The notes: generated by a model not told the origin, from the sequence alone. A stretch of DNA of 64,000 bases from Vibrio japonicus (GCF_024582835.1 NZ_CP102096.1:1798001-1862000), one strand, 5' to 3'. Counted from the first letter of the stretch, positions 47,739 through 58,297 are shown. A program made the numbers and translations.

Positions 47739-49214
47739 CTAGAACTTTTCCACTTCACTGTTCCAGTAATGAGGCTCATCATCTGTAGACTTCTCAAGTA
47801 ATTCGTTTGCTTTGGCTACCATGTATTTTGGTTGAGCAATCACAATATCTTCTGGAACACGCTGTCCGTTTGCTATGTACGCAACAGGCAGTGCATTCTG
47901 AACTACCACACTTACAAATTCACCGAGACTCAATGACTCATCTAGCTTTGTCAAAATGCACCCCGACAGTGGGATGCGTTTAAAGTGATCGATCGTTTCC
48001 TGCAGTACTTTTCGTTGGGCGGTTGCAGGAAGTACAAGATAGCTATGGATCAACTCCCCACTTTCTTGCATTAAGGTATCAAGTTGCTCCGATAGTCTGA
48101 CGTCTCGCTGACCCATACCTGCAGTATCGACTAATATCAGGCGACGATTTCGCAACTGGTATATGACATCGGCTAGCTCTTTAGAATCTTTAGCAACTTT
48201 TACCGCACAGCCCATAATTCGGCCATAAATCGCTAATTGTTCGTGCGCGCCAATCCGGTATGTATCGGTTGTAACAAGCGCAACGTTGTCCGAGCCCCAC
48301 TCCATGGCAGCGCGCGCCGCGAGTTTCGCCACGGATGTTGTTTTTCCTACACCCGTTGGCCCAAGCAGTGCAACGACACCGCCACGCTTTAAGATGTCTT
48401 GCTTAGCAATAGGAATTTGGTCAGAAACGAGTCCTAACAGCGCTTTCCACGCTTTCGTCGGTGGTGTGTCTTCCGGTATATAACACGCTAGCTGGTCGGC
48501 AAGATCTGATGAAACGCCCATTCTTTCGAGGCGTTTGATGAGCATTGCTCTAAGAGGTTCACGTCGTTCGACTTCCTGCCACATAAGACCAGAAACTTGA
48601 TGTTCAAGAAGACGACGAATTGACGTCATCTCTTCTTTCATTTCTTCCAAGTCTTCATTAGGCAACGACGATTCTTTTTGACGACCGCGTTCATAGCGTG
48701 ACGGATCCAAGCGAGATTCTGGACGTTCAACTCTGCGATCTTCGGCGATCAAGCGAGCCAACGGAGAATCTTCTTTCATCTGCACGTTATTAGAGTATGA
48801 ATTTGATGAAGATTGACGTTTTAACAGAGCCGACAGTGAATCTGCCGTCTCCTCTTCACGTTCGTCTTGTTCAGGTTTGCCTGTGCTGTATTGCTTGAGC
48901 ATGCTCGCGAACCGCTTGGTCATCGAACGGCCAGAGTCAGCCTGCGTTTGTAGCGTAACTCGGTCATCTTCAAGCTGTCTTTTTGACGGTGTAGGTAAAG
49001 AAGCGGGTGCCTGACGAGTATTATGACGCGGGTTTGAACTGTAGCCATTCGCTACCGAGCGATTGTTCGCGCTTTCACTATCGGTAGCCGCAACAATTTC
49101 AACACCACCTGCGACTTTTTTATTCGACATGATCACCGCATCCTCGCCCAGCTCCCCTTTCACTTGGAGCAGAGCAGAACGCATGTCTTTGGCAAAAAAT
49201 CGTTTAATCTTCAA
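47739..49214 (-). CDS. flhF: flagellar biosynthesis GTPase FlhF
   Basis: A 491-aa SRP-type GTPase that places the polar flagellum. The basic B domain (MKIKRFFAKDMRSALLQVK) and a polar, charged linker (about 60-200) precede the NG domain with G1 LLGPTGVGKTTSVAKLA, DTYRIGAHEQL, G3 DTAGMGQRD and TKLDES. The linker is typical of Vibrio FlhF. It is located between flhA and flhG, as expected. Confidence 0.96.
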   Translation of the reverse strand: MKIKRFFAKDMRSALLQVKGELGEDAVIMSNKKVAGGVEIVAATDSESANNRSVANGYSSNPRHNTRQAPASLPTPSKRQLEDDRVTLQTQADSGRSMTKRFASMLKQYSTGKPEQDEREEETADSLSALLKRQSSSNSYSNNVQMKEDSPLARLIAEDRRVERPESRLDPSRYERGRQKESSLPNEDLEEMKEEMTSIRRLLEHQVSGLMWQEVERREPLRAMLIKRLERMGVSSDLADQLACYIPEDTPPTKAWKALLGLVSDQIPIAKQDILKRGGVVALLGPTGVGKTTSVAKLAARAAMEWGSDNVALVTTDTYRIGAHEQLAIYGRIMGCAVKVAKDSKELADVIYQLRNRRLILVDTAGMGQRDVRLSEQLDTLMQESGELIHSYLVLPATAQRKVLQETIDHFKRIPLSGCILTKLDESLSLGEFVSVVVQNALPVAYIANGQRVPEDIVIAQPKYMVAKANELLEKSTDDEPHYWNSEVEKF

Positions 49215-49243
49215 TTTGGATACCGTTTACTCGTGCATTTATT

Positions 49244-51337
49244 CTAGTTACCAACCGCTTGAACAATGCGAATTTGTTTTTCATCTGGGATTTCTTGGTA
49301 AGAGAGTACTCGTAACGATGGAATCGTATTCTTCACAAACTTCGCCAAGGTTGAACGTAATACACCCGACGTCAGCAGTACTGCTGGCTCACCTTTAAGC
49401 TCTTGATCTTGGGTTGCCTGACTGAGTGACGATTGCAGTCGTTCTGCTAATCCAGGCTCAATACCTGCGGACTCTCCACCCGATGCCTGCATTGTTTGAT
49501 GCAATATTTGTTCCAGTTCAGGAATGATAGTGATCACCGGAAGCTCTAGTTCTATCCCATTGATTTCCTGAACAATTAATCGCCGTAGTGAAATTCGAAC
49601 GGCGGCGGTCAGGATGTCAGGTTCTTGACTCTTACTTGAGTACTCCGCCAAGGTTTGAACAATAGTGCGTATGTCTCGTATCGGTACGGCTTCGTTAAGT
49701 AAGTTCTGCAGTACTTTAACCACCACACCAAGTTGCAGTTGATCTGGCACGAAACCTTCCACCAGCTTAGGTGCGCTTCGAGACAGCATTTCCAATAGAT
49801 TTTGGACTTCTTCGTGGCCAATAAGTTGAGAGGCGTTGTTCGTCAGCAACTGACTTAAATGGGTCGCCAATACCGTTGATGAATCCACCACGGTATATCC
49901 AAGAGCTTGGGCGTGTTCGCGTTGCTCTTCACGAATCCATACCGCTTCTAAGCCAAACGCCGGATCAGTGGTAGGCTCACCATCAATCATTCCGTAAACC
50001 TGTCCTGGGTTAATGGCCAGCTCCATGTCTGGGCGAATTTCAGCTTCACCCACCGCAACCCCCATTAATGTAATACGGTAGCTGTTGGGAGTGAGCTCCA
50101 GATTGTCACGGATATGCACAGCTGGGATAAGGAAACCAAAGTCTTGAGATAGCTTTTTACGCACACCTTTGACGCGCTCAAGCAGTTCCCCACCTTGATC
50201 TCTATCGACCAATGGGATCAATCGGTACCCTACTTCTAGACCCACAATATCAACAGGCTGGACATCATCCCAAGAAAGCTCTTTTAGCGTCGGCGCTTCT
50301 GACTCTGTCGTTGCGGGCAAATTAGGCTTTTCAGCCGCCAATTTTTGCTTTCGCTGAATCCAGTACGCCCAGCCACCAGCTAAAGCAGCGAGTAGCAAAA
50401 ACGCGAAATGAGGCATGCCCGGCACAATCCCCATGACACCCAGAATACACGCCGTAATCATCAAGGCTTTGGGGTTATCAAACATCTGAAAGACGACTTG
50501 CTGCCCCATATCCTCGTCAGCATTTTGACGAGTTACCATAATGGCCGCGCCGATAGAGAGCAGTAGCGACGGGATTTGAGCAACCAGACCATCACCGATC
50601 GTCAGCAGCGTATAGATTTGAATCGCTTCGCCGAAGCCCAAACCGTACTGAGCCATCCCGATTGACAGCCCGCCGATGATATTGATAAACAGGATTAAAA
50701 TACCCGCTATGGCATCACCTTTTACAAACTTGGACGCACCGTCCATCGAACCATAAAAGTCCGCTTCTTTCGTCACTTCTTGGCGGCGTGTTCTGGCTTG
50801 TTCTTGATCGATAAGACCCGCATTTAAATCCGCGTCGATCGCCATCTGTTTACCGGGTAAGGCATCTAGGGTGAAGCGTGCGCTTACTTCCGAAATACGA
50901 CCCGCACCTTTTGTCACAACCATAAAGTTGATGATCATCAGGATAAGGAATACGACCAGACCGACGGCGTAGTTACCGCCAATCACCACGTTACCAAATG
51001 CCTCAATGACACTACCCGCTGCTTCTGGGCCTTCATGACCATAAAGAAGAACCACACGGGTAGATGCGACGTTCAACGCCAAACGCAGCAAAGTCGCGAT
51101 TAAAAGAACCGTAGGGAAAGCGGCGAAATCGAGAGGTCTACGCGTGTATACCGTGACCAATAGCACCACCATTGCCAATGCAATATTGAAGGTGAAAAAT
51201 AGGTCAAGTAAAAATGCAGGGATAGGCAGAACAACCATCGCCAATGTAGCCAAAACCATGACTGGCGCACCAATAGCTGGCATAGCCCGCTGCGGCAAAG
51301 GCGGTAATTTATCTGCGAATGGCAAAGAAAACTTCAT
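49244..51337 (-). CDS. flhA: flagellar type III export protein FlhA
   Basis: A 697-aa inner-membrane component of the flagellar export gate. Eight transmembrane helices (about 20-320) surround the FHIPEP-family cytosolic loop (LPGKQMAIDADLNAGLID near residue 150), and the C-terminal half is the cytosolic substrate-docking ring. It is the first gene of the operon, with a sigma-54 promoter 48-63 bp upstream. flhB is not adjacent, consistent with Vibrio. Confidence 0.97.
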   Translation of the reverse strand: MKFSLPFADKLPPLPQRAMPAIGAPVMVLATLAMVVLPIPAFLLDLFFTFNIALAMVVLLVTVYTRRPLDFAAFPTVLLIATLLRLALNVASTRVVLLYGHEGPEAAGSVIEAFGNVVIGGNYAVGLVVFLILMIINFMVVTKGAGRISEVSARFTLDALPGKQMAIDADLNAGLIDQEQARTRRQEVTKEADFYGSMDGASKFVKGDAIAGILILFINIIGGLSIGMAQYGLGFGEAIQIYTLLTIGDGLVAQIPSLLLSIGAAIMVTRQNADEDMGQQVVFQMFDNPKALMITACILGVMGIVPGMPHFAFLLLAALAGGWAYWIQRKQKLAAEKPNLPATTESEAPTLKELSWDDVQPVDIVGLEVGYRLIPLVDRDQGGELLERVKGVRKKLSQDFGFLIPAVHIRDNLELTPNSYRITLMGVAVGEAEIRPDMELAINPGQVYGMIDGEPTTDPAFGLEAVWIREEQREHAQALGYTVVDSSTVLATHLSQLLTNNASQLIGHEEVQNLLEMLSRSAPKLVEGFVPDQLQLGVVVKVLQNLLNEAVPIRDIRTIVQTLAEYSSKSQEPDILTAAVRISLRRLIVQEINGIELELPVITIIPELEQILHQTMQASGGESAGIEPGLAERLQSSLSQATQDQELKGEPAVLLTSGVLRSTLAKFVKNTIPSLRVLSYQEIPDEKQIRIVQAVGN

Positions 51338-51384
51338 AGATAGGCAGCAACAATTGTTCGTATAAATAGACAGTTAGCCGAACA

Positions 51385-51400
51385 TGCAAATTTCAGTCCA
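51385..51400 (-). promoter_or_regulatory. sigma-54 promoter of the flhA-fliA-che operon
   Basis: On the minus strand, TGGACTGAAATTTGCA has the invariant GG and GC with 10-bp spacing and a perfect TTTGCA -12 region; the -24 box departs from TGGCAC at three bases. Its place, about 50 bp before flhA, fits the FlrA/FlrC-controlled class of flagellar genes in Vibrio. Confidence 0.65.
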
Positions 51401-51572
51401 GCTAAGCTGTCAAATAAATGACTTGTTGTAAGGTCTTGCGCTTAGAAAGCGAACTTTAGTTGTGAAGAGAATGGTGGGAGTTAAGCAAATGTCGGTTGTT
51501 AAGCGAACGGCAGTAGTTGATCGCGTTACAACTTACTCGCGGCTATTTACTAGAGACTTTGGAATCCACACA

Positions 51573-52037
51573 TTACGGCTGAATGTTAAAAGCGATTTCA
51601 CCACTGCGTTTTTCAGGGCAATAATCTATACAAATCAGCCCTGATGTCGGAAACATCGGAGGAACCATGTCTGTCACAAACTCCGCCACCAAATAGCCAA
51701 CTAAAGGCAAATGAGAAACCAGCAGCACAGAATCAAGACTTTCAAGCTCAATCAATGCGTTAACGTACTCTGCCACTTGCTCTGAATCACCATAGGGTGT
51801 GATGTCGGGGCTGACTTCAATCTTCTTGGCATCAAACTCCGTGGCGACTTCCTGCCATGTTTGCTGTGCACGTAAATAAGGGCTAACAATTACTTTATCA
51901 AACTGTTGATAGCCTTGCTCAGCACAAGCCTTAGCAACAGCAGCGGATGCACTACGACCTCTTTCGGTCAGTGCTCGCTCAGCGTCACTCTGAGCAAAAT
52001 GTTCTGCTTCTCCGTGACGCATAATAAATATTTTCAT
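51573..52037 (-). CDS. sixA: phosphohistidine phosphatase SixA
   Basis: A 154-aa protein of the histidine phosphatase (phosphoglycerate mutase-like) superfamily, removing phosphate from His residues of phosphorelay proteins and, in E. coli, PTS-Ntr components. The catalytic motif MRHGEAEHF lies at residues 6-14 and the second catalytic His in VSHLPLVGYL near residue 107. It stands upstream of flhA on the same strand but is separated by 235 bp containing the sigma-54 promoter, so it is probably not co-transcribed. Confidence 0.92.
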   Translation of the reverse strand: MKIFIMRHGEAEHFAQSDAERALTERGRSASAAVAKACAEQGYQQFDKVIVSPYLRAQQTWQEVATEFDAKKIEVSPDITPYGDSEQVAEYVNALIELESLDSVLLVSHLPLVGYLVAEFVTDMVPPMFPTSGLICIDYCPEKRSGEIAFNIQP

Positions 52038-52323
52038 TACTTCATCCTACACTAAATCGGGAAATGGTTAACTGGAGGTCGTTTTCTCTTATTATGCTTA
52101 GACATCAAAGCAGTGGCGTCTATAGGGTCGACCTCTCAATGCAAATAAGTATACCAACTCAGTAAAGAAAGACTCCGGCTCTTCATCACTGTTTCGAAAA
52201 ATATTTACCTACCGTGATTCTGTATTTTGGTTAGATATCTCAAACAGATAGTTGCACCCGACGCTATCCGCGTCATAATTATAAAAAACTCATCCCAAAC
52301 TTTATCAGACCGGAGAGAGTCTC

Positions 52324-55098
52324 GTGCATATTAGCCCTAATGACACTAATCAGTACCGTTACCTTACCCTTAACAACGGAATTAGGGTCTTACTCATTCA
52401 TGATGCCAATGCTCAAAAATCCGCAGCGGCGCTTGCGGTTAACGTTGGCCACTTTGACGACCCTTCTGACCGAGAAGGTCTCGCCCATTACCTAGAGCAC
52501 ATGTTATTTCTGGGGACGGAAAAGTACCCGAAAGTTGGCGAGTTTCAAAGCTATATTAGTCAGCACGGTGGTGCGAACAACGCATGGACAGGTACAGAAC
52601 ACACTTGCTTCTTTTTTGATGTCACACCGAATGCCTTTGAGCCCGCCCTTGACCGCTTCAGTCAATTTTTCAGCGCGCCCCTATTTAACCCAGAGGCCCT
52701 CGATAAAGAGCGCAAAGCCGTAGATTCAGAATACAAGCTTAAGCTCAACGACGATTCAAGACGCCTATACCAAGTGCACAAAGAAGTGGTAAACCAGAAG
52801 CATCCTTTTAGTAAGTTCTCTGTAGGTAACCTAGAAACATTAAGTGATAGAGATGGGAAGTCCATCCGAGACGAAATTATCAATTTTCACTATAACGAGT
52901 ACTCGGCGGACTTAATGACACTGGCCTTAGTCGGCCCACAACAATTAGATGAGTTGGAGAAATGGTGTCGTGAGCAGTTTTCGTCGATTCCAAACCATCA
53001 GCTGACTAACAAGTCGGTGGATGTACCTTTTTGCAATTCGCACTCTACTGGCGTTCAGGTGCATGTAGAGCCTCTAAAGGAAATACGAAAACTCATCCTA
53101 ACCTTCCCAATGCCCGGAATGGATAAGTATTACCGCAGCAAACCACTTTCCTACTTTGCTCACCTACTTGGTTATGAAGGGGAAGGCAGTCTAATGGTGG
53201 CCTTAAAAGAGCAAGGATGGATTACGTCTCTTTCAGCGGGTGGCGGCACCAGCGGGAGTAACTATCGTGAGTTTACCATTAGCTGCGCTTTGACCCCTGT
53301 TGGCCTAGAACACACTAACGAAATCATTCAGGCCGTTTTCGGCTTCATTGAGTTAATCAAAACCCAAGGACTCAATGAATGGCGCTATCTAGAGAAAAAA
53401 GCCGTATTAGAATCTGTATTTCGTTTTCAAGAACCAACTCGTCCACTCGATCTTGTCAGTCACCTAGTTATCAATCTTCAACACTACCAACCAGAAGATG
53501 TGATTTATGGTGACTATATGATGGACGGTTACGATGAGGAGCTCATTAAATCGTTACTCGGCTATCTGACCGTAGACAATTTACGCACCACATTGATAGC
53601 CAAAGACTTAACGTACGATAAATCGGCAAAATGGTACTTTACTCCCTACTCTGTTACGCCATTTAGCAAACAACAGCGCATCGAATTCGTTGCACCGTCC
53701 TTGCTCGATTTCAGGCTACCGAATGAAAACCCGTTTATTTGCTATGAGCTCGATCCGCAGCCGTTAGAAGAAGAGCATCACGAACCAAGAATGATTGAAG
53801 AGCTACCCGGTTTCAGGCTCTGGCACCTTCAAGATCATGAATTCAATGTGCCTAAAGGTGTCGTGTACGTGGCCATTGATAGCCCCAAATCTGTATCCAC
53901 ACCAAGAAACATCGTCAAAACAAGACTATGTGTGGAGATGTTTCTCGATAGCTTAGAGAAAGACACCTATCAGGCCGAGATAGCAGGCATGGGATACAAC
54001 ATGTATGCACACCAAGGTGGGGTCACTTTAACGATTTCTGGCTTTAGCAAAAAGCAACCTGAACTGATGCGTATGATTTTGGAGCGCTTTGCAAAGCGTG
54101 ACTTCAGCCAGAAGCGGTTCGAAACGATCAAACATCAGTTGCTTAGAAACTGGAAAAACGCATCGCAAGATCGTCCTATATCTCAGCTTTTCAATTCACT
54201 GACGGGCATTTTGCAGCCCAACAACCCACCTTATTCGGCTTTAGTTGAAGCATTGGAAACGATCAATGTGGACGAACTTCCAGAATTTGTTGACTCGATT
54301 CTATCTGAGCTACACGTAGAGATGTTCGTTTATGGGGATTGGACTCACAGCGATGCTCTGGCACTTGGTGAGACCCTGAAAGACGCGATAAGAGTGAAGG
54401 ATCAACAATATGAAGAGTCTTTACGCCCTTTGATTATGCTCGGTAAAAACGGGACATTTCAGCGCGAAGTGTTTTGCGATCAAGAAGACTCTGCGGTCGT
54501 GCTCTATCACCAATGTGAAGACACCACCCCTAGGAGTATTGCACTTTACTCTTTAGCAAATCACCTGATGTCAGCGACGTTTTTCCACGAAATCCGCACG
54601 AAACAGCAACTGGGTTATATGGTGGGAACGGGGAATCTGCCACTTAATCGCCATTCGGGTATCGTGCTATATGTGCAATCACCTAATGCGGCACCCACCG
54701 ATCTTGTGTCGTCCATAGACGAGTTCCTCAACGCTTTCTATATGGTTCTACTTGAATTAAACGATTACCAGTGGCACAGCAGTAAACGAGGGCTTTGGAA
54801 CCAAATCTCGACACCAGATACCACTCTAAGATCTCGAGCACAACGTATGTGGGTTGCGATTGGTAATAAGGATTACGAATTCAACCAAAGGGAAAAAGTT
54901 CTAGAGGAACTAAAAGAGCTAGACAGATCCGACATGATTCGCTTTGTTGTCAATGAGTTGAAACCAAGAACAGCAAATCGACTGATCATGCACACACAAG
55001 GCAATGCACATCATCAAGCCGATAAGCTGCACCTTGGCCTAGAAATTGGTTCAATAGAAGAGTTCCAGCTAAGACCAAAAGATGTCGAGCTCGGCTAA
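52324..55098 (+). CDS. M16 family insulinase-type zinc protease
   Basis: A 924-aa pitrilysin/insulysin-like metallopeptidase. The inverted zinc motif HYLEH lies at about residues 58-62 with the downstream Glu (E of VDSEYKLK, near 138). Two or four M16 half-domains follow, of which the first is catalytic. There is no signal peptide, unlike E. coli pitrilysin, so it is probably cytosolic. The start is GTG 52324 with GGAGAG upstream. It lies between sixA and argS and has its own promoter region, which includes a hairpin GACGC-TATCC-GCGTC (52260-52274). Confidence 0.88.
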   Translation: MHISPNDTNQYRYLTLNNGIRVLLIHDANAQKSAAALAVNVGHFDDPSDREGLAHYLEHMLFLGTEKYPKVGEFQSYISQHGGANNAWTGTEHTCFFFDVTPNAFEPALDRFSQFFSAPLFNPEALDKERKAVDSEYKLKLNDDSRRLYQVHKEVVNQKHPFSKFSVGNLETLSDRDGKSIRDEIINFHYNEYSADLMTLALVGPQQLDELEKWCREQFSSIPNHQLTNKSVDVPFCNSHSTGVQVHVEPLKEIRKLILTFPMPGMDKYYRSKPLSYFAHLLGYEGEGSLMVALKEQGWITSLSAGGGTSGSNYREFTISCALTPVGLEHTNEIIQAVFGFIELIKTQGLNEWRYLEKKAVLESVFRFQEPTRPLDLVSHLVINLQHYQPEDVIYGDYMMDGYDEELIKSLLGYLTVDNLRTTLIAKDLTYDKSAKWYFTPYSVTPFSKQQRIEFVAPSLLDFRLPNENPFICYELDPQPLEEEHHEPRMIEELPGFRLWHLQDHEFNVPKGVVYVAIDSPKSVSTPRNIVKTRLCVEMFLDSLEKDTYQAEIAGMGYNMYAHQGGVTLTISGFSKKQPELMRMILERFAKRDFSQKRFETIKHQLLRNWKNASQDRPISQLFNSLTGILQPNNPPYSALVEALETINVDELPEFVDSILSELHVEMFVYGDWTHSDALALGETLKDAIRVKDQQYEESLRPLIMLGKNGTFQREVFCDQEDSAVVLYHQCEDTTPRSIALYSLANHLMSATFFHEIRTKQQLGYMVGTGNLPLNRHSGIVLYVQSPNAAPTDLVSSIDEFLNAFYMVLLELNDYQWHSSKRGLWNQISTPDTTLRSRAQRMWVAIGNKDYEFNQREKVLEELKELDRSDMIRFVVNELKPRTANRLIMHTQGNAHHQADKLHLGLEIGSIEEFQLRPKDVELG

Positions 55099-55107
55099 TT
55101 AGGTACT

Positions 55108-55136
55108 AAGGGGCTTCACTGAAAAGCCCCTTTTTA
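55108..55136. terminator. bidirectional terminator between the M16 protease gene and yecM
   Basis: AAGGGGCTT (55108-55116) pairs with AAGCCCCTT (55124-55132), then TTTATT. It lies just past the protease stop and adjoins the stop of the convergent yecM. Confidence 0.88.
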
Positions 55137-55733
55137 TTATGCGCGCTCAGACTCTACAATCGCCTTTAAGGAGTGAGGGTGCAGCTTTATACACACACCT
55201 TGATGCTTAAACGCAACGGTTGGGTTGTTAAGGCGCTCCCCTTCCCCTTTAGGGCTAGACAACTTAATTTTAATGCCCTTATCTGCCAGCTGATCCAAGT
55301 GCTTAGCGAAGTTTGTAAATCTCTGCTTAAGATCGTCTAAGTACTCTTGCGCCGTTTCCGCTGTTGACGGAATAACAAATTCAACATGCTCCCAGCTCTC
55401 TTCTGGATAGCGTTTCCCAGGCGCTGGGTATGGCAGCTCTAAGCATTCGATTGACCAACCTAGCGCTTTTAATGGCTGAGCGAACTCAATCACAATGATC
55501 GGACGACCGTTGATCACAGCGCTAGAAATTTCTTTCCCCTGTATTAGCCATTCTTGATGAGCTAATTGTGCCAGTTCTGCATCATTGATTCGTAATGCAA
55601 TATGATCCGCCTGAAAATCAGACAATTCAATATGCAAGATTTCGCTTAAACCTTGGATTTTATGCATGAAATCATCCAGTTTTTTGCACATCTGTGCAGG
55701 CATTAAATCAGCATCAATCAGTCGTTGTGACAT
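55137..55733 (-). CDS. yecM: YecM family VOC-fold protein
   Basis: A 198-aa cytosolic protein of the YecM family, related to glyoxalase/dioxygenase (VOC) folds with predicted metal-binding positions (HIALRI and EHVEFVI segments). Its role is unknown. It is divergent from argS, as in E. coli, which supports the assignment. Confidence 0.85.
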   Translation of the reverse strand: MSQRLIDADLMPAQMCKKLDDFMHKIQGLSEILHIELSDFQADHIALRINDAELAQLAHQEWLIQGKEISSAVINGRPIIVIEFAQPLKALGWSIECLELPYPAPGKRYPEESWEHVEFVIPSTAETAQEYLDDLKQRFTNFAKHLDQLADKGIKIKLSSPKGEGERLNNPTVAFKHQGVCIKLHPHSLKAIVESERA

Positions 55734-55979
55734 TTTAAACCATCCAAAACATTAATTTTTCTACAATAGTAACAAGATCGTCGGGAAAAGTAGAAAATTT
55801 CCCAGTTCTGTCCCTATAAGAGAACTAATAAAGTTGGTATTATGTGCGTCAAATTATGAAGTAGATCAAGATATGCATTCACCGCCACCCGAGTGGATAT
55901 TATCCAACAATAGCCTGTCGCTAGCTTGGAGAATGGGAATGCATACCTAACCAATTCCCCAGAATTGAAGGAAGCGCGT

Positions 55980-57713
55980 GTGAATATCCAAGCACTTATT
56001 AACGACAAAGTATCTCAGGCTCTAGAAGCCGCTGGCGCACCTGCAGGAAGCCCTGCTGCTGTTCGCCAATCAGCGAAACCTCAGTTTGGTGACTACCAAG
56101 CTAACGGTGTGATGGGCGTAGCTAAAAAACTAGGCACAAACCCTCGCGAATTCGCACAAAAGGTATTGGATGTTCTTAACCTTGATGGCATCGCTAGCAA
56201 GACAGAAATCGCAGGCCCTGGATTTATCAACATTTTCCTAAGTGAAGAATTCCTAGCGAAACAAGCTGAAGCAGCACTAGCAGACTCACGTTTAGGCGTA
56301 GCCGCTGAAGAACAGCAAACTATCGTTGCTGACTATTCTGCTCCAAACGTTGCAAAAGAAATGCACGTAGGTCACCTACGTTCAACGATCATCGGCGACG
56401 CAGTGGTACGCACTCTAGAGTTCCTAGGCCACAAAGTTATCCGTGCAAACCATATCGGCGACTGGGGTACTCAGTTCGGTATGCTTATCGCTAACCTAGA
56501 ACGCGTTCAAAAAGAGTCTGGCGAAGTTTCAATGGAACTCTCAGATCTAGAAGCGTTCTACCGTGAATCTAAAAAGCTTTACGACGAAGACGAAGAGTTC
56601 GCAGTTAAAGCACGTAACTACGTAGTGAAGTTGCAAAGTGGCGACGAATACTGCGCGGAAATGTGGAAGAAGCTGGTTGACGTGACTATGGTTCAAAACC
56701 AGCGCAACTACGACCGCCTAAACGTATCACTAACTCGTGACGATGTTATGGGCGAAAGCATGTACAACGACATGCTACCGGGTATCGTGGCTGACCTGAA
56801 AGAAAAAGGCATCGCACAAGAAGATGACGGCGCACAGGTTGTATTCCTAGACGAGTATAAAAACAAAGATGGTGACCCAATGGGCGTTATCATCCAAAAA
56901 CGCGATGGCGGTTTCCTTTACACCACCACCGATATCGCATGTGCTAAATACCGTTACGAGACTCTAGGCGCAGATCGCGTTCTATACTTCATCGATTCAC
57001 GTCAGCACCAGCACCTAATGCAAGCTTGGACAATTGTCCGTAAAGCTGGTTATGTTCCTGAAGAAGTAACGCTAGAGCACCACGCGTTCGGTATGATGCT
57101 TGGTAAAGATGGTCGTCCATTTAAGACTCGTGCTGGTGGTACCGTTCGCCTAGCGGATCTGTTAGACGAAGCGCAAGAGCGTGCTGTTGCTCTGATCGAA
57201 TCTAAAAACCCATCACTTGATGACGAAGAAAAGCAAAATATTGCAACGACTGTCGCAATGGCAGCGGTTAAATATGCAGACCTTTCTAAACACCGTACCA
57301 CAGACTACGTGTTTGACTGGGACAACATGCTAGCGTTTGAAGGCAACACTGCACCATACATGCAGTACGCGTACACTCGCGTTGCTTCCATCTTCGCGAA
57401 AGCGGGGGTTTCAATGGACGAATTGTCAGGCGAGATCAAGATCACTGAAGAGAAAGAAAAAGCGCTCATCGCTAAACTGCTTCAGTTTGAAGAAGCGGTA
57501 CTGTCTGTTTCTCGTGAAGGTCAACCACACATCATGTGTAGCTATCTATTTGAACTGGCTGGCCAATTCTCTAGTTTCTACGAAGCTTGTCCAATCCTGA
57601 ACAGCGAAGATGAAACCGTGAAACTAAGCCGTATGAAGCTAGCTGCGTTAACCGCGAAAACAATCAAACAAGGCCTTTCTTTGTTAGGCATTGAAACGCT
57701 AGAGCGCATGTAA
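55980..57713 (+). CDS. argS: arginyl-tRNA synthetase
   Basis: A 577-aa class I aminoacyl-tRNA synthetase, exactly the E. coli length. The N-terminal Add-1 domain ([10 protein letters not shown]) precedes the HIGH-like motif MHVGHLRST near residue 125. The catalytic KMSK-equivalent region is [14 protein letters not shown], and the C-terminal anticodon-binding domain is complete ([16 protein letters not shown]). GTG 55980 is chosen over the upstream TTG 55926 because AAGGAAG lies 6-10 nt before it. Codon bias is strong, as for a translation gene. The 60 nt before the start can fold into GGGAAT/ATTCCC. Confidence 0.96.
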   Translation: MNIQALINDKVSQALEAAGAPAGSPAAVRQSAKPQFGDYQANGVMGVAKKLGTNPREFAQKVLDVLNLDGIASKTEIAGPGFINIFLSEEFLAKQAEAALADSRLGVAAEEQQTIVADYSAPNVAKEMHVGHLRSTIIGDAVVRTLEFLGHKVIRANHIGDWGTQFGMLIANLERVQKESGEVSMELSDLEAFYRESKKLYDEDEEFAVKARNYVVKLQSGDEYCAEMWKKLVDVTMVQNQRNYDRLNVSLTRDDVMGESMYNDMLPGIVADLKEKGIAQEDDGAQVVFLDEYKNKDGDPMGVIIQKRDGGFLYTTTDIACAKYRYETLGADRVLYFIDSRQHQHLMQAWTIVRKAGYVPEEVTLEHHAFGMMLGKDGRPFKTRAGGTVRLADLLDEAQERAVALIESKNPSLDDEEKQNIATTVAMAAVKYADLSKHRTTDYVFDWDNMLAFEGNTAPYMQYAYTRVASIFAKAGVSMDELSGEIKITEEKEKALIAKLLQFEEAVLSVSREGQPHIMCSYLFELAGQFSSFYEACPILNSEDETVKLSRMKLAALTAKTIKQGLSLLGIETLERM

Positions 57714-57737
57714 TAGATACTTGCAGCTTTGATTAGG

Positions 57738-57770
57738 AAAGGTTGGTGTGAGAGCACCAGCCTTTTATTT
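57738..57770 (+). terminator. terminator of argS
   Basis: AAGGTTGGTG (57739-57748) pairs with CACCAGCCTT (57755-57764, one G-U or mismatch) around a 6-nt loop, then TTATTTTATTT. It lies about 25 nt after the stop. Confidence 0.85.
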
Positions 57771-57814
57771 TATTTGGCATATACTGAAAATAAAATAACG
57801 AAGAGACAACAGAA

Positions 57815-58243
57815 ATGAGCTTTGAACTCCACCCTCAGTTAGCAAAAGACACCACGGTCATTGGACATTTTCCACTTTGTGTCGCTCTATTGCACAAGGA
57901 CAAGGCGGTTCCGTGGGTAATTTTGGTACCTAAAAAGAACGATATTAGGGAACTACACCATCTCACGATGCAAGAGCAACAACAATTCCTACTTGAGTCG
58001 CAAGCTGTCAGTCAGGCATTAGAAGCCACATTCCGCCCAGATAAGCTTAACTTAGGGGCTCTAGGCAATATGGTTCCACAACTGCACATTCATCATATCG
58101 CTCGCTTTCAAGATGATATCGCTTGGCCAGGACCTGTTTGGGGAAATACAAAAGGCGAATTTCGCACTGAAGAAGAGCAAGAAGAAATCGTCAGCCGAAT
58201 TGGTAATGTGCTATCCCTGAGCAGTTTATTCAGAAAGGTTTAA
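57815..58243 (+). CDS. HIT domain nucleotide-binding protein
   Basis: A 142-aa histidine-triad protein, probably a nucleotide hydrolase or transferase. The triad motif is present as LHIHHIARF near residue 90, with conserved P and W residues (PWVILVPKKND) upstream. It belongs to the HIT subgroup distinct from HinT, whose role in bacteria is unclear. AGAGACAACAG precedes ATG 57815. It is probably monocistronic, ended by the terminator at 58272. Confidence 0.88.
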   Translation: MSFELHPQLAKDTTVIGHFPLCVALLHKDKAVPWVILVPKKNDIRELHHLTMQEQQQFLLESQAVSQALEATFRPDKLNLGALGNMVPQLHIHHIARFQDDIAWPGPVWGNTKGEFRTEEEQEEIVSRIGNVLSLSSLFRKV

Positions 58244-58271
58244 CTCTCTTTATATAGCAAATTAAAAAATT

Positions 58272-58297
58272 AAGCCGCTTCGATTGAGCGGCTTTCT
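58272..58297 (+). terminator. terminator of the HIT-domain gene
   Basis: AAGCCGCT (58272-58279) and AGCGGCTT (58287-58294) form a perfect 8-bp stem with a 7-nt loop, followed by TCTACC. The U-tract is poor. Confidence 0.65.

Noticed and set aside
51462..51644. 60-aa plus-strand ORF between flhA and sixA
   Set aside because: It overlaps the 3' end of sixA on the other strand, has no good ribosome site and low-complexity content.
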